Part shown: piece by piece, positions 1 to 11,721 of the stretch | Numbering within the stretch: the stretch's first letter is position 1 | Layout: each line of letters starts with the position of its first letter | Origin: Steromphala cineraria | Lineage: Eukaryota; Mollusca; Gastropoda; Trochida; Trochidae | Direction: 5' to 3' | Assembly: GCA_916613615.1 (NCBI GenBank) | Contig: OU744733.1 | Location: 34,945,939 to 35,009,938, forward strand | DNA length: 64,000 bases | Translations under genes and position numbers: made by a program | The notes under the pieces: model-generated | What the model was told of the DNA's origin: nothing | What the model saw: only the letters and a program-made list of their open reading frames with translations | Database searches by the model: none

Positions 1-208
1 TCAGAGCTTCAAAGATGTGTTCATCATAATTATTGTAAGATCATACTATATTATGAAAAAATATATTTTAAAAAATTTCATAGAAAAACAATAAAACTTA
101 AAAATTCATTTTAAAAAATCATTGATCTATACCTCTCATTATCAAGCTAATAAAGGCTTCATGTTTGTAAAATTTTGTATTCACCATTCCTGCATTTCAA
201 TGTGTGAA

Positions 209-632
209 TTTAAAGGAACCACTCGAGCGGCTTTAGTCCACCATCTTGAAATGTTAGCATTGCGAGGAAATGAATGTGTTGTATTATGCTAATTCATTAC
301 CAAAATTAAGAAATAACTAATTGATTGATAGAAGAGGGACATATTTACGAATAATTCATAATAAAAGTTATCAGTTATGACAGCATCTTATCGTATCAGC
401 ATCCACGCTCGTAGCTTCGATGATTGCCTTCATTTCACGACATTTTTCTTTTTCGAGTGATACACTTTATTCTTTGTCAAATTGTTTAATCTTGAACAAC
501 TGAAATGTTAACCTCATAAACATATTTGAAATTAAGTGTAAAATGATTATGTCAAAATCATATTAATTTGTTAACAAAGTCCTCCCGAATTTCGTTTCCA
601 CAAAAAATACCCCGCTTGAATGGTCCCTTTAA
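209..632. mobile_element. Family A MITE, complete copy (T2/Kolobok-like)
   Basis: About 424 bp with imperfect terminal inverted repeats: the left end reads ttaaaggaaccactcgagcg and the right end, reversed, reads ttaaagggaccattcaagcg. The TTAAAGGRR terminus and TTAA flank match the T2/Kolobok MITE pattern; that assignment is inference. It has no coding capacity. It lies in a RETREG intron upstream of the first visible exon. Other copies are at 16440-18209 (interrupted), 18523-18873 (inverted, degenerate), 47025-47084 (end only) and 58427-58855. Confidence 0.85.
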
Positions 633-702
633 CTGATGTTCTCTGAGAACAGTTTGAAGAAAAAGAATTAAAATGAAATTCATGTTTTGTTTATTTTGCC
701 AG

Positions 703-829
703 GTGGACTCCAGTACATCCCCGCCTTCTCAATGTGCACGAGATCTCCCAGCATGCAGCTCAAGTTCTCTACACACTGCTAGACTCACTCCGCGAGTGTC
801 GTCTCTATCGACGCAACAACCCCAAAATT
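703..829 (+). CDS. RETREG: RETREG exon (first visible), start of reticulon-homology domain
   Basis: The acceptor ttattttgccag ends at 702 and the donor gtaagg starts at 830. The first base completes a split TGG codon (phase 2 entry), followed by 42 codons beginning WTPVHPRLLNVHEIS and ending RRNNPKI. The WTxHxRLL motif is characteristic of FAM134 proteins just before the first membrane hairpin. Confidence 0.92.
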
Positions 830-3800
830 GTAAGGAAGTTTTCTATTAGCCTTTGATCTCAATAACTTGTCTAACAGTGACACTTTGTGAAAGTTTGAAA
901 GTGGGGGATGGGGGATTCGCAATGTCGGTATCGAAGCAACAACCCCAAAATTGTAACAACATTTCTATTAGCCCTTGATCAGAATAACTTGTGAAATTTT
1001 TGAAGTTGGGGGGGGGGGGGGGGGTTGTTGGGGTGTTTTAAACATTAATTCCATACTTCCCAATTTGACCCCCCTAATTCCAAATCCCATTTAAATCCAG
1101 GGTAAATCATTAATCCTTCCAGGGTGAATTTGATATTTGGTACTTATTGATGATTTGTTTGTATTGCAGTTCTCGAGTGCCTGCAGCACTTGTTTCATCA
1201 TGCTCATGGTGATTGGTCACTACGTCCCCGGGTTTATGTTGTCTTACATCATGGGTATGTTTGTAATAAACTAAAATTGGATACCTCAGATCAGCAACCC
1301 AATTAGTATCCTCATTAAATGTGCCAAGTTTTGGTTTGGTCGCCCAATTTTTTACAAACCATTGTTACTTATTTGACTGCAGTGTCTGAAATAACCACTA
1401 GCCCGGTAGCCCGATGCTAGTTGAAATTTTCCTGGGCTGGTAGAAAAAAAGAAATGACAGCCCGGTTTGCTAGTGTGGATTGGTGTATCAAAAATATTTT
1501 GACTTCTTTTCATTCAATTTTGTTATTAATTCAGTTACTATTTTGTGTCAGTTTCCGATCACCCCAATCACATGCCAATTAAGACCTCTTGAGCATTTTG
1601 ATTTTAAAACAATGAATGTCAGAAAATTTTTTTTATCTTTACTTAATTGGGCTAGTAATTTTTCTTTTGGGCTAGTAACTTTGAAAACTTTCTAGCCCGG
1701 TTTGCTAGTGATCTTTAAAAATTATTTCATACACTGTTTGACTGTATAGTTTCATGATGCAAATGTTTATCAAGACAAACAATGTAAAATGCATGTCACT
1801 TGGATATTAAGATAAGGCCTTAGCTAACATGATTCAGTTCTACAATGTCTGCCAATGCTACATATATATAAAGCATCGTTTGATGGTGAGTGTTCAAATA
1901 GTATAAAGCAATGTTACAGGTAGAAAATTGATAAAAATTTATTGTCTGCTCTATATTATTTTTCCAGTGATCTATGATCTTGAGCCAAAAATATATACCG
2001 GGGTATATAGGAAAGTGTACTATTGCAAAAAGTGTGATCCCAATTGTAAGTAGAAAATTGACAAAGTTACCCTCAAATCGATGCTTATTTTCTCAGTGGT
2101 CAATGTTCTTGACCCCCAAAAAATATAGTTTAGCATGGTGATGCAGTTAGTGTGATGCCAATTATAGGTAGAAAATTTACAAAGTTACCCTCAACTGTAT
2201 GCTCATTTTGCCAATGGTCAATGTTCTTGACCCCCAAAAAATATAGTTAAGCATGGTGATGCAGTTAGTGTGATCCCAGGTAGAAAATTGACAAAGTTAC
2301 CCTCAACTCTTTGCTATTTTTGCCAGTGATCTCAGTAATGGTGTGGCCGTGTGTGGTGTACCACAACCTGCTCCAGAAGCTCTATCTCAAGATGGAACCA
2401 GCCTTCATGTGGCTCGACTACAACCTCAAGATCAAGATGACTCGCTCAAACACAGGTTTATGCTTTTGTGATTGTTATGGAACAAAATCTGTCGGTATTT
2501 AACAGTAATAAATATATCCAAATCTGCCATGCATTCAATGATAATAAATATATCATGATTTATGAAATTGTTAAAGGTTCAACAACATCTTTTACTTGTT
2601 AGTATGTCAACTTCTGTAAAGTGAATGTTTATCAGATTCTTCGATGAAATATATCCAGATGGAACTGAATTCAACTAATCTAAGAGGAACCTAATGTTTG
2701 ATTGAAGTTGCTTCTGCCATGGTATGTGAAATATAATAACACCAATGCCACATTAAAAAAGTATATGCTGTATAAGGGAGCAAAGGTCACAGGTCACTTT
2801 TACACGTTGTTAATTAAGACAGTTTTATTATCCCCCGCCACGAAGTGGAAGGGGGATATAGGTTTGAGCTCCGTCCGTCCGTGCGTGCGTCCGTCCGTCC
2901 GAGTTAAAGGAGCCAATTTTTCTCAGAAACCGTTAACGGTAGGATTATCAAATTTTGTGTGTGCCTTCAGGGTATCAATACCTTGATGGAGTTCGAAAAT
3001 CAGAACCGCGCAAATATTTTTTCCGGAGTTATTGCCCGAAAATCAGAACCGCGCAAATATTTTTCTGGAGTTTGGTGTCATGATATTTTTGAGTACACTC
3101 GAGTATTTAGGAGAAGGTTCTGACTTAATTTAAAATAAGAACACATCTGGCGGGGGATGTTGATGACTATGTCTTCTTGTTTACTTTATTGAAGTTCATG
3201 ACACCTCAGAATCGTCTTCCCACGGCAAGGTGAAAACGTATCGAGCAACTCCTCGTTTAGACCTTGCCATCACAAGGTAGAAAACTGGTGATCGGGAGCA
3301 GCTACACCTATCGTGATCACGAGTTACGCCCCTTATCAGCTCATTCAACAATAGCCAATGAAATTGCCGTTTACATTCGGAACAAATTCAAAATACTAAA
3401 AGACGATCTTTTTGAAAACTGTCTGAGTGAAATTCAATTTTAAACTTCAGTCCGCATGGTTGTTTTCATGTTTTTGATGAGCACCGAGAATGCAGAGAAG
3501 ACAAAAGTATCACTCAAATAAAGTGTTTCTCTCCCTTGTAAAATGCATACAAAAGTATTTTTTTAAATCTGCACATTTAACATGCTGTCTTCTGATTGGA
3601 CTATTCTACTTCCGTGCAGCGGGTTGAAATGCTAGCACAGAAATTACGGCCAATGATGTCAAGGAAGGAATGGGAAAGTTTAGAAACTTTTTCGTTTCGC
3701 CCGTGACATTGTGAAGATGCTTCAGAATATGTTCCTGATCATTGTTGAAAGTTTCGCAATCTTTTCTCAAAGTTCACCATCTGTTTCCTACCACAGCCAC

Positions 3801-4841
3801 AGGCCGGTCTCCACTCTCTGCTGGTTCCCACAATGCTTCAGCAACTGTGGAGGATGACTTTGAGGAGTTTTGCCCTCCAAGCGACCCGACAACCACCGCT
3901 CTCCTTGCTAGAGCTATCACAGACAGCGAGGATGAAGGGGGACCGTCTGCTATACACACACCACAGCTCTCCAAAACTCCTTCCGTTGAGAATAGTGACA
4001 ACGGTGAGACAACTAGTGTGCTTATATCTTGCGAACTTATTCTTTTGTGAAAGGGGAAAGAAACAGCACAGTGGCATTGTGCCACAGATTAATCAGTTAA
4101 GAATTTACCCTCATGTCCTACTTCAAATACTCATAAAATTTAGAAAAGACCCATAGAAATATAAGCTGTTAGTCCTGGGAAGCGAAGTATACCCTCTTGT
4201 TCCTTACCTGATTTTGTTAATTAAGTTTTCATAAATGTTAATGACTAATCAGATTTAAGAAATTTTGGTTCTTTTCTTCAGAAGATGAAGAGGCTGCCTT
4301 CAATCTGGGCCTGGAGAGAATGCCTTCATTTGATGATCTCGACCAGACTGATGATGAATTCCTGCCAAACGACGAAAACACCACAAACCCGATTGCATTT
4401 GTTCCTTCACATTTTGGTGACAATTCAGATACCGAAAACGAGGAAATGAGTTTCCCAGATATTTCAGAAGTGGATCATTCCACATCTCAAGTGAACGCTG
4501 CTAATGCTTACAGTGCTCTGGCCAGCTCTCTGGTAAGCCAAACGCTGTCTTCCATGGTTGAAAATGCACTGCATGGAGTTGTGGGAAGGGGAGATCACTC
4601 TACATCCTCCTATGGCCGTCTGCCTGGAACAGATACCCAGTTGACGTACACACGGACGGACGATGGCGAAGCTGTTGACCTTCTTCAGGAAGATACAACC
4701 ATCGAGGAAGAGGATGAAGAAGAAGAGGATGACATGGTCGAGGAAATTGAAGAAGAAGAAGAAACTTCAATGGAAGCTGAAATCGAAAAGGAATTTGATT
4801 TTTTGGATGATTTTGATCCAGGTAGCAAGGCAAAGAAATAA
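703..4841 (+). CDS. RETREG: RETREG/FAM134 reticulophagy regulator, 3' five exons (5'-partial gene)
   Basis: Exons 703-829, 1170-1254, 2327-2455, 3797-4003 and 4282-4841 join in frame through GT-AG introns of consistent phase (0, 1, 1, 1). Joined, they encode about 370 residues ending at TAA 4839-4841. The first 115 or so residues match the reticulon-homology domain of FAM134/RETREG proteins: a WTPVHPRLL motif, then VIGHYVPGFMLSYIM, then VMVWPCVVYHNLLQKLY and an MEPAFMWLDY stretch. Two hydrophobic hairpins of this domain bend ER membrane. The last exon is strongly acidic (Glu/Asp run over 4705-4790) and ends with EFDFLDDFD, a FxxL LC3-interacting region where vertebrate family members carry DDFELL. 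Known role of the family: ER-resident autophagy receptor that fragments ER and hands it to LC3/Atg8. The N-terminal exon(s) are left of the window. Which vertebrate paralogue it matches best cannot be told here. Confidence 0.93.
1170..1254 (+). CDS. RETREG: RETREG exon, membrane hairpin segment
   Basis: The acceptor tttgtattgcag ends at 1169 and the donor gtatgt starts at 1255. It encodes 28 codons plus one base. The hydrophobic segment FIMLMVIGHYVPGFMLSYIM is the most conserved part of the FAM134 domain (GHYVPG in vertebrates as well). It enters at phase 0 and leaves at phase 1. Confidence 0.93.
1921..2326 (+). repeat. Degenerate tandem copies of the RETREG intron-2 acceptor region
   Basis: Four units start with tagaaaattgayaaa at about 1921, 2051, 2169 and 2281 (spacing 130, 118, 112). 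The last one runs into the true acceptor ttttgccag (ends 2326). Units 1 and 2 keep acceptor-like ends (tttttccag|tgatct near 1967, ttctcag|tggtc near 2097). In unit 3 the AG has become AA (ttttgccaatgg). The first bases of the exon are copied too, so the unit spans the intron-exon junction. Confidence 0.8.
2327..2455 (+). CDS. RETREG: RETREG exon, second hairpin and following amphipathic region
   Basis: Acceptor ttttgccag, donor gtttat. Two bases complete a valine codon, then 42 codons and one base. Reads ISVMVWPCVVYHNLLQKLY followed by MEPAFMWLDYNLKIK, matching the vertebrate family pattern WPLVVYHxLxQxxYxxLEPLLMxLDY. Uses the downstream-most acceptor of a duplicated series. Confidence 0.93.
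2830..3158. mobile_element. Short inverted-repeat element in RETREG intron 3 (in-window numbering)
   Basis: About 330 bp bounded by atcccccgcca and tggcgggggat. It contains a CCGT microsatellite (2872-2900) and two copies of a gaaaatcagaaccgcgcaa unit (near 2995 and 3038). No coding content. A non-autonomous DNA transposon is the simplest reading; the superfamily is not assignable from the ends alone. Confidence 0.75.
3797..4003 (+). CDS. RETREG: RETREG exon, cytosolic linker
   Basis: 68 full codons, phase 1 in and out; donor gtgaga. Encodes Ser/Thr/Pro-rich, acidic sequence including VEDDFEEFCPPSDP and DSEDEGG, likely disordered. Two acceptors lie six bases apart (ccacag|ccacag|gc), so isoforms with or without two residues (Ala-Thr) are possible. 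Overlapping minus-strand frames here are shadows. Confidence 0.88.
4282..4841 (+). CDS. RETREG: RETREG terminal exon with acidic tail and LIR motif
   Basis: Acceptor tttcttcag ends at 4281; the frame runs 185 codons to TAA. Early part EDEEAAFNLGLERMPSFDDLDQ; a low-complexity Glu run follows (residues about 130-155 of the exon). The last 20 residues contain EKEFDFLDDFDPGSK. F-D-F-L fits the core LIR [W/F/Y]xx[L/I/V] with acidic flanks, at the position where FAM134 proteins bind LC3/GABARAP. Confidence 0.93.
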
Positions 4842-6729
4842 TCTTTGGTTGTGAAATGTCAGGGTTTTTTCTTTTCATTTACAATTTTGCAAATGATTTT
4901 TGGTGAATTTCAATATTTGTATTCAAGTTAGATATTTTAATCCTTTTTGGTATTATTTATTTGAACTTGTAGATTAATATTAATTGTTTATTTTCTTGCT
5001 GTGCAAGTTTTCATAATCATTTAGACATTTATGTATATAGATTTTGAGTTATTACCCTTGATGACTTGAATATGTTAAATTGACACATTTCGTCTTCATT
5101 TTTTAAATGATTTGGTCACATGATCCACCTAGAAGGTATTAAATTTAATATCATTATTAGATAATATTCTTTATGTTTTTACTTCATATTTCTTCCATGT
5201 CTCAAAATCTGATTATGATGTCCAAATTAAGGATATGAATAACAATAACATTTTCTTGAATAATTATGCATATGACATGTTTTCAATCTGACCAAAATGG
5301 ACCTTGTTGCGAAATAAAATTTTCATAATATACACCCTACATGGAAGTTAACTTGCCCTATCAGTGATTGTATTTATGATTAATTGAAAGTATTACATTA
5401 AAAGGAAGTGGCCACTTCAGTTAACTTATTTGACTGGATGAAATATCATGTGATGAAATACTTGACAGATAAGAAGTTAATTTAAATTAAATCTAGTTGT
5501 CACCAATTTGAGTAGCGTGACACTGATAAATCCCTTCACTATTTAAATAAGCACCTTCTATTAAATTACTGTTGTAAATTTGATCTTTGTGAATATATAC
5601 ATATCTCTTGCCAAAAAGAAATGCATTTTGAAGGGAAGTTTGTTCTTGATGAATCATTAGATATGAATTAATACTTGCAATGACTGATGTCATTCTTGTT
5701 GAGAGGAAATATTGATTCATAAGCAAAAGTTGAATATTAGAAAATTGCTATCTTGAAACAAACAACTATCCATCCTTTTTCTAATGAATATTTTGCTTTC
5801 ATTGATCAAATAGCTTAAATCATTTTGTATTTAAGCAGCCTTACATATTTCATGGATTGACTTCGATCTTTAAAAAGCATTTAAGAAGCAGTATATTATA
5901 AATACAAAGGAACAGAAAGACAAAAAAAATATTGCTTACATTTAATTTGCAACCATAAGGGTAAGACTGAATATGGATAAAAATCATTGATTTGTTCAAG
6001 TTATTTAATATCATGGTCTTGCAATATGGTAAATATTTACTTTTTGATCATTTGAAGATGTATAGTTCATTTATCTGATGTCTATATATATTTGATTTAC
6101 TTTGAATTTACATTGGAGTATATTTTCAACCTATTGTTTTGGAATTCTAGTGCTGTGTATATATATATCTGTTACATCCTGTATATAACTTTATACTTAA
6201 TGTATACTTCAAATATGATATATATAATTCAAGACTGACAATTATGTGAAATATATTATATGAAATAGTTTATTAATATCAACTTTAATTCAATTCCATC
6301 TTCCCTAAGTAAAATTTGGAAATATACGGTAGGTATTTTAAATGCATTCCAGCATTATGATAATGAAGGCTTACCAATTTGTGTACATATAAGTGGATTC
6401 AAAGTAAAAATTTAGACTTGATATACACAATAGGTATATTGTTACGGTATTCAAAGCTATTTGACACGCTCTAATGAACTGAATGATGCTAAGGCACTGT
6501 TGAAATTAAAGTCTCTCAACACAATTCGGCATTTTCAGTTTGTATATGTGCAAGTTTACCAAAGATTGAATAAATCCATAGAGCCAAACTTCACGAATCC
6601 AAACAATGTTTAAGTATTGATACATGGGCTGGGACAGTATATGTTTGTAAACTCAATTTTAATTCTTATTCTCTTATTGTTAGCACAGTAATGTTTATTC
6701 AGTTTTGCATTCCAATAAAGGTCTTTATT

Positions 6730-6833
6730 TAAGGATTGTTTTACATGTTTTGTGCCTCTATCGATGTATAACAGCAACAAATTTGTTGCTGTTATACATC
6801 GATAGAGGCACAAAACATGTAAAACAATCCTTA
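6730..6833. repeat. Perfect 104-bp palindrome
   Basis: Two 52-bp arms meet at 6781/6782 with no spacer (centre agcaacaaatttgttgct). I found no mismatch between the arms. It could form a full hairpin or cruciform and, in RNA, a 52-bp duplex. It sits within about 2 kb of the RETREG stop, so it may be in the 3' UTR. Confidence 0.95.
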
Positions 6834-7738
6834 TAATTACAAAATCAACATTTTAACAAAGTTTTTCCTAATTATTTTCAAAAAATCTGTCATCAATGTC
6901 GTGAAATTGTGGTTTGTTACACGAAACAATACAAAGTTGAATCAAAATTGAGAACTCCATAAACTAAAACGGCCGAAGATGTAATTTCGTTTTCGCAACC
7001 ATTGACACCCATGCAATCACAATTCGTTTTAACTGGAATCCGCATTTTCGGAATAACCCTAATTAGCATATCACACGACGTTCAAAATGTCCGCCGTTTG
7101 CCGAGCGAACAAGCTTGAGGACTCGTAGTTATTTAAATGCAGTCTTTCCGGTAAATGTATGGATTGTGTTAGGGAGAAGAATGTATTTACTTGTTACAAA
7201 CGCAGGTGGGAAGTGATAAGATATGTTATATCTGTCTTTGCAACAGAACGTAACTCGCAACTGTCAAAACCGAACTATTGCGTCAAGTGATTGTGACGTC
7301 ACAAGGAATGAGTGCACATGGTATGGTTGCAAATTTTTCTGCATTTATCGAAAAATGGCAGCAGGTTTTTGAGCGCTCTCGTCCAATCAGAATCCCGGAA
7401 ATTAGTGTAACAAATCCATTTTGTAATTATTAAATTATACGCTTCAAACTATGTAGTTTGGTAGGAAAATTATTCACCAATATTCTGACGACAGATTACG
7501 TTTTTTAAACAATGAAAAACATTTAATTTTGAGGTGTACCACCCTTTAAACTTGCCTAGATAAATGAAACCAAATAATTTACATCATCATAATTTGAGAG
7601 TTATTTTTTGTCAATGTCAAAATATTAAATTAAAAATGTCCCAGCCTATAGCTAACCAAAGTCTTATGAATCACGTATTCCATTGCTGTTTGTGGTAAAA
7701 TTGTATGCTTGAGCTTTGTTGTAAGATAGGTCTCACCA

Positions 7739-8010
7739 CTACAACACCATCTTCCTACACAAAGCCTAAAACGCCATTTTTCGTAACTGTCAGTTTTATG
7801 CTTTGCTGCAGACCCTTGATCTTTCTGTGCTGATATCACCGCCTCTACAGGCGATTGTTAGCAACCTCTAAGTACTTTCTGATTGGATATTGCTTTCTCT
7901 CATAGTAAGCTAGAGAGCAAGCAGAGAAAATTCAAGGGTCTTCAGCAAGGCATTATGCTGACAGTTCGAAAACTTGCGTTTTAGGCTTTGCGTAAGAAGA
8001 TGCTACAACA
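7739..8010. mobile_element. Foldback element, about 270 bp
   Basis: The left arm (about 7739-7832, containing aaagcctaaaacgcc and gacccttgatc) and the right arm (about 7918-8010) are imperfect reverse complements of about 90 bp around an 85-bp spacer. It has no coding content and resembles a MITE or foldback insertion. Confidence 0.75.
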
Positions 8011-9920
8011 CAAGAAGTGTTTCCTATTCAGTATGACTAACTTTTGTGGTTATGGTTATGTTGCAGCACTGCTTGATCAATTCCTTGCAATCAATTTGAT
8101 TTTATTTGATAATCATAGAATGTTATTTCTTTGTTTACAAGTAATGTTTGCATTTTGGGGGATTTGAATTATATTACATAAATGAAGTTACATCCTTTTT
8201 TTCCTTCACCTAGGGAATAGTTTAATAAGCTATTAGTTGTTTTAGTCAATTATTGCAGATGTAAATTATCACCTTTCCCACTTTTTCGTTTAATCAGCAA
8301 TCACTACTTATTTTCCCCCATTTTTTGGGCCTTCTTATATTTGCCCAGATTATGTTTATATATTCTAGCATATTCAAAATATATTTCTTATTGTTGATGC
8401 TTTGAACATTCTCTTCGAACATTCACATTTCACTCTAAAATGTGTGTGCAATTTCGTAAAATATTTTTTCAAACAAACCTTCAAAGAGAAAATGAATTTG
8501 AAATATTCTAGATATGTAAGGTAATCTGTTAAAAAAAAAATTCAACTAACTTATAGAGAAATAATAAACGAGGATAGGATTAATATATCAACATTATGAT
8601 GTCTTTCAGTAAATATAGAAAGTTGGAACTTGATTGTGATACAATGGTTTCATCTTGCATATTAATATTTAATATTTACCTCTGTGATGAACATCAACAT
8701 TAAAGTTTCGATGTGTTGATGTTTTTAAAACTCTTTCATTTAGCTTGTGATATTGAAGTTATTGGTTTTAAATGATTGGTGTGTTGATATAAGCAAGAAA
8801 ATTACATACCCTACTTTTGTTTTTCAAAGATTACACTGGACTTTGTAAACCATCATCTTTTGTAAACAAAAATATGTTAGGCAAAATAAGAGAGATTTTT
8901 CATTGACACACTGACAAAATATCAATACCTTATCCTTGTTCTAGACTAATAACTAATAACATTTTTCTAGAATTTAGAAAATTCTATTTTCCTGATGCTC
9001 TTTTTCGAGTGTAAAATCTTGGTTAGCTAAATGTTTTCTTTGAATATTTTGAAACCGCAACTGTTTCTAGTAATTCTTAATTGCTGGAAACTTGCTTGGT
9101 TTTAAATACTCTTTATGAATATAAGTTACTAACAAATCTTTAAAATATGTGAAATCAACTATTTTCACTTCACCAATTTTGTGTTTTCCTTTCATTTACA
9201 AAATCTATGAGTAATTATGTTTTATTTAAAAAATGCAAATTAAAACTGATAATTGCTTCATGTGATAAGTTGTTTACATTTATTGAAAGACATGTATGAA
9301 TTATCTCGGTAGAGGTGTTGCTTGATGTTTGCAGCGTGTGAAATAGTTTTATACTATTGATTTATGGCCAATTTGCCAAATATCTTCATATTAAATTAAG
9401 AAAATACTAATCAGGCCTGTAAAGAAGATTTAATAAAAGACGTTATTTAGAATTGTGATATTCATGATTCAAAGTTGAAAGTTTAAATAGCTCGGCTAAA
9501 CAAAATCGGTTTTAGCCAACATTTGTAGGAATATGAATTTTCAATGCAACACTTATGTATTTGGATCAGTTTGCCAAACAATGTGATTCACTGTATACGA
9601 TTCATATATGTAATACATATATTTGCTACATGTAGCTATTTCACACACTGGTTTGTGTTTATACACAGAATTCTTATTTTTGCATTTAGTACCCAGTTAT
9701 GGGGTCAAAGTGATATTATCACTAAATTAGTGAAGGCTTGTTCTTTCTGGAAGGGAAATAAATGGACTTTGTATATTTGCTTGTTTTGTTGTGTTAACAT
9801 AAACACCAAATAATAATTGACATGTTAATCCCAACATCAAACATGGAAGCAGAATACAAGGAGTTGTCAACAAGAGTCATCAGAAGAAGACATATCCAAT
9901 CCATCCCAATAAATCAAAAA

Positions 9921-10320
9921 AAGAGCCATGGGCTCTGTAGCTCATCAGACTTTTGATGGAAAAGGCTTGGCTGTGACCCCATTTGGGGTCATGAGGTCAT
10001 GAACTCTACAATTTAGAATCCCCATTTGCCAAGGAGTCTACACACAACTTTTCAGTTCTCCAGACCTTTTGGAACTGGAGAAGAAGATGAAAATAGGTTT
10101 TTAAGGTTTTGACCCCTGTGACCCCATTTGGGGTTATGAGGTCATGAGATCTACAATTTAGAATCCCCATTGGCCAAGGAGTCTCCACATCAAATATCAG
10201 CTCTCTAGAGTCATTGGTTCTGGAGAAGAAGTCGGAAATGTGAAAAGTTTACGGACGCCGGACGCCATGCCATGCCATGCCATTAGTCCATCGGGTCTTT
10301 CAGACCTGATGAGCTAAAAA
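9921..10320. mobile_element. Family B element, short copy
   Basis: Starts with the 5' hairpin agagccatgggctct followed by the box tagctcatcag, and ends with the 3' hairpin and tgatgagctaaaaa. Inside are about two copies of the family's roughly 145-bp unit (gacccc..tgtgacccc, aaggagtct, ctggagaagaa). Inserted in an A-run, as are the other copies. Not coding. Confidence 0.85.
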
Positions 10321-10965
10321 TTCAATCAAAATCACTTAAAATCAAAATCCCAAGAATAACATTTTCTATAGAAAGGGATAAATATCAAACTGTAGATAGA
10401 TCATGGTGCCTGTGGTCAAATATTGAAAAACTACAATTAAATTTGCGTCCAAGTTTTGTTCTATCAAAAATCCCACCTGGTACAAAGGGGTGATTGTTTA
10501 GCAAAGAAAAAGCAAACAATTGAGAGCTATGACCAACAACCCATTTGATTTTCGGAATATGAGCTTTTAAAGAACCAGTCCGTGAGATTGTTACGTTTGT
10601 TAAAAGGTCAAGATTCCTGTAAGGTAGCTATACAGAATAGATGTGTAGTTATTGATTCAACATGTTATTTTTAGATTCTCGGACGTTTTGTTTCTACTTC
10701 AACCATCATGCATGCATGTGAGGGCCAATCAAAAAGTTATGTTTACAAAGGCTTTGCATAAAGTTCACATTTCCCATTCACTTACGTAGGTTGTAACAAA
10801 ACGTTTTTTGTTACATCAATTAACAAAAAATATTATACAGTTTTCTTAGGAAGGGATGCATCCTTATTGAATGGTTCACATATTATCAAAAGCAGAAAGT
10901 CAGATAATCCAAAATCTCATTTATTAAGTAGCAACAGTTATGAAGTAATATATTTAAAAGACATT

Positions 10966-11330
10966 TTAAAGGGGCAGTAGCACGTTTTTTTATAATTTTA
11001 TATTTTAAAATTTTCAATGATATTTGTACGTTTATGCTAAATGTATTATTTTGATAGGGTTTTGAAATCTCATTACACAAGCCATTCAGCCATAATCAGG
11101 GGACAAAGTATGAAGATTCACATAAAATCCATAGGCGGCCATTTTTTGTGAACACCTTTAATTCATTTTCTGTAAGAAAAAGGAATCGCATTGCTAAACT
11201 TTACATTACATATTTGAATTATTACTGCTCCATTTAGTTTAGATACATTGTCTTTCAATTGGAACCAATAATTTTCATTTTCCTGACATCACCTTATATT
11301 CCCCCCAAAAACGTGCTACTGCCCCTGTAA
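10966..11330 (+). mobile_element. Family C MITE copy 1
   Basis: 365 bp with ends ttaaaggggcagtagcacg and its inverse. The centre contains a catttttygtgaacaccttt motif used here to define orientation (+ when left of tgacatcaccttatattccc). TTAA at both ends; the TTAAAGGRR terminus suggests T2/Kolobok. Confidence 0.92.
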
Positions 11331-11721
11331 GTAAAATATCATTCAATCCACAAAAACAAACAAAGATCAAGAAAATAATTTCTTAGGTATCTTATCACAT
11401 GTATTGAAATAGAAACTTAATAGAAAAAGACCACAGAACAATCTATATATATAGACATTTTTACTGTATAATTCAAAGCAAAGATAACAAAATAATAATG
11501 TGGTACATAACATCAGAAGTGCTATAAAATGTTTATACTTTTAAAACAAAAACAATTAAAAGATACTGAATTTGCTGGAGGTTGAATCATTAAAATTTAT
11601 CAAATTGTCAAGATAAAGACTTTGTTTTGGTCAATTCTAAAACACATATCCAAGAAATAAAAGTACTTATGCCCAAAAAGGGGTAACATTTCAAATAAAA
11701 CAAACATCTTTGATTAAAAAA

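Larger units (their letters stand above)
4842..9920 (+). other. RETREG 3' UTR and flank; no other gene seen
   Basis: AT-rich sequence after the stop. The first strong AATAAA is at 5313-5318; others near 6568, 6715 and 9759 would allow a long 3' UTR. Only two palindromic insertions (6730-6833 and 7739-8010) are recognisable. Frames over 60 codons here show no family resemblance. Confidence 0.5.

Noticed and set aside
3774..4085. Long minus-strand frame (103 codons) over the RETREG linker exon
   Set aside because: Shadow of the real plus-strand exon 3797-4003, which fits phase and family.
4600..4878. Minus-strand 92-codon frame over the last RETREG exon
   Set aside because: Antisense of the acidic low-complexity coding sequence (Pro/Leu-rich shadow).
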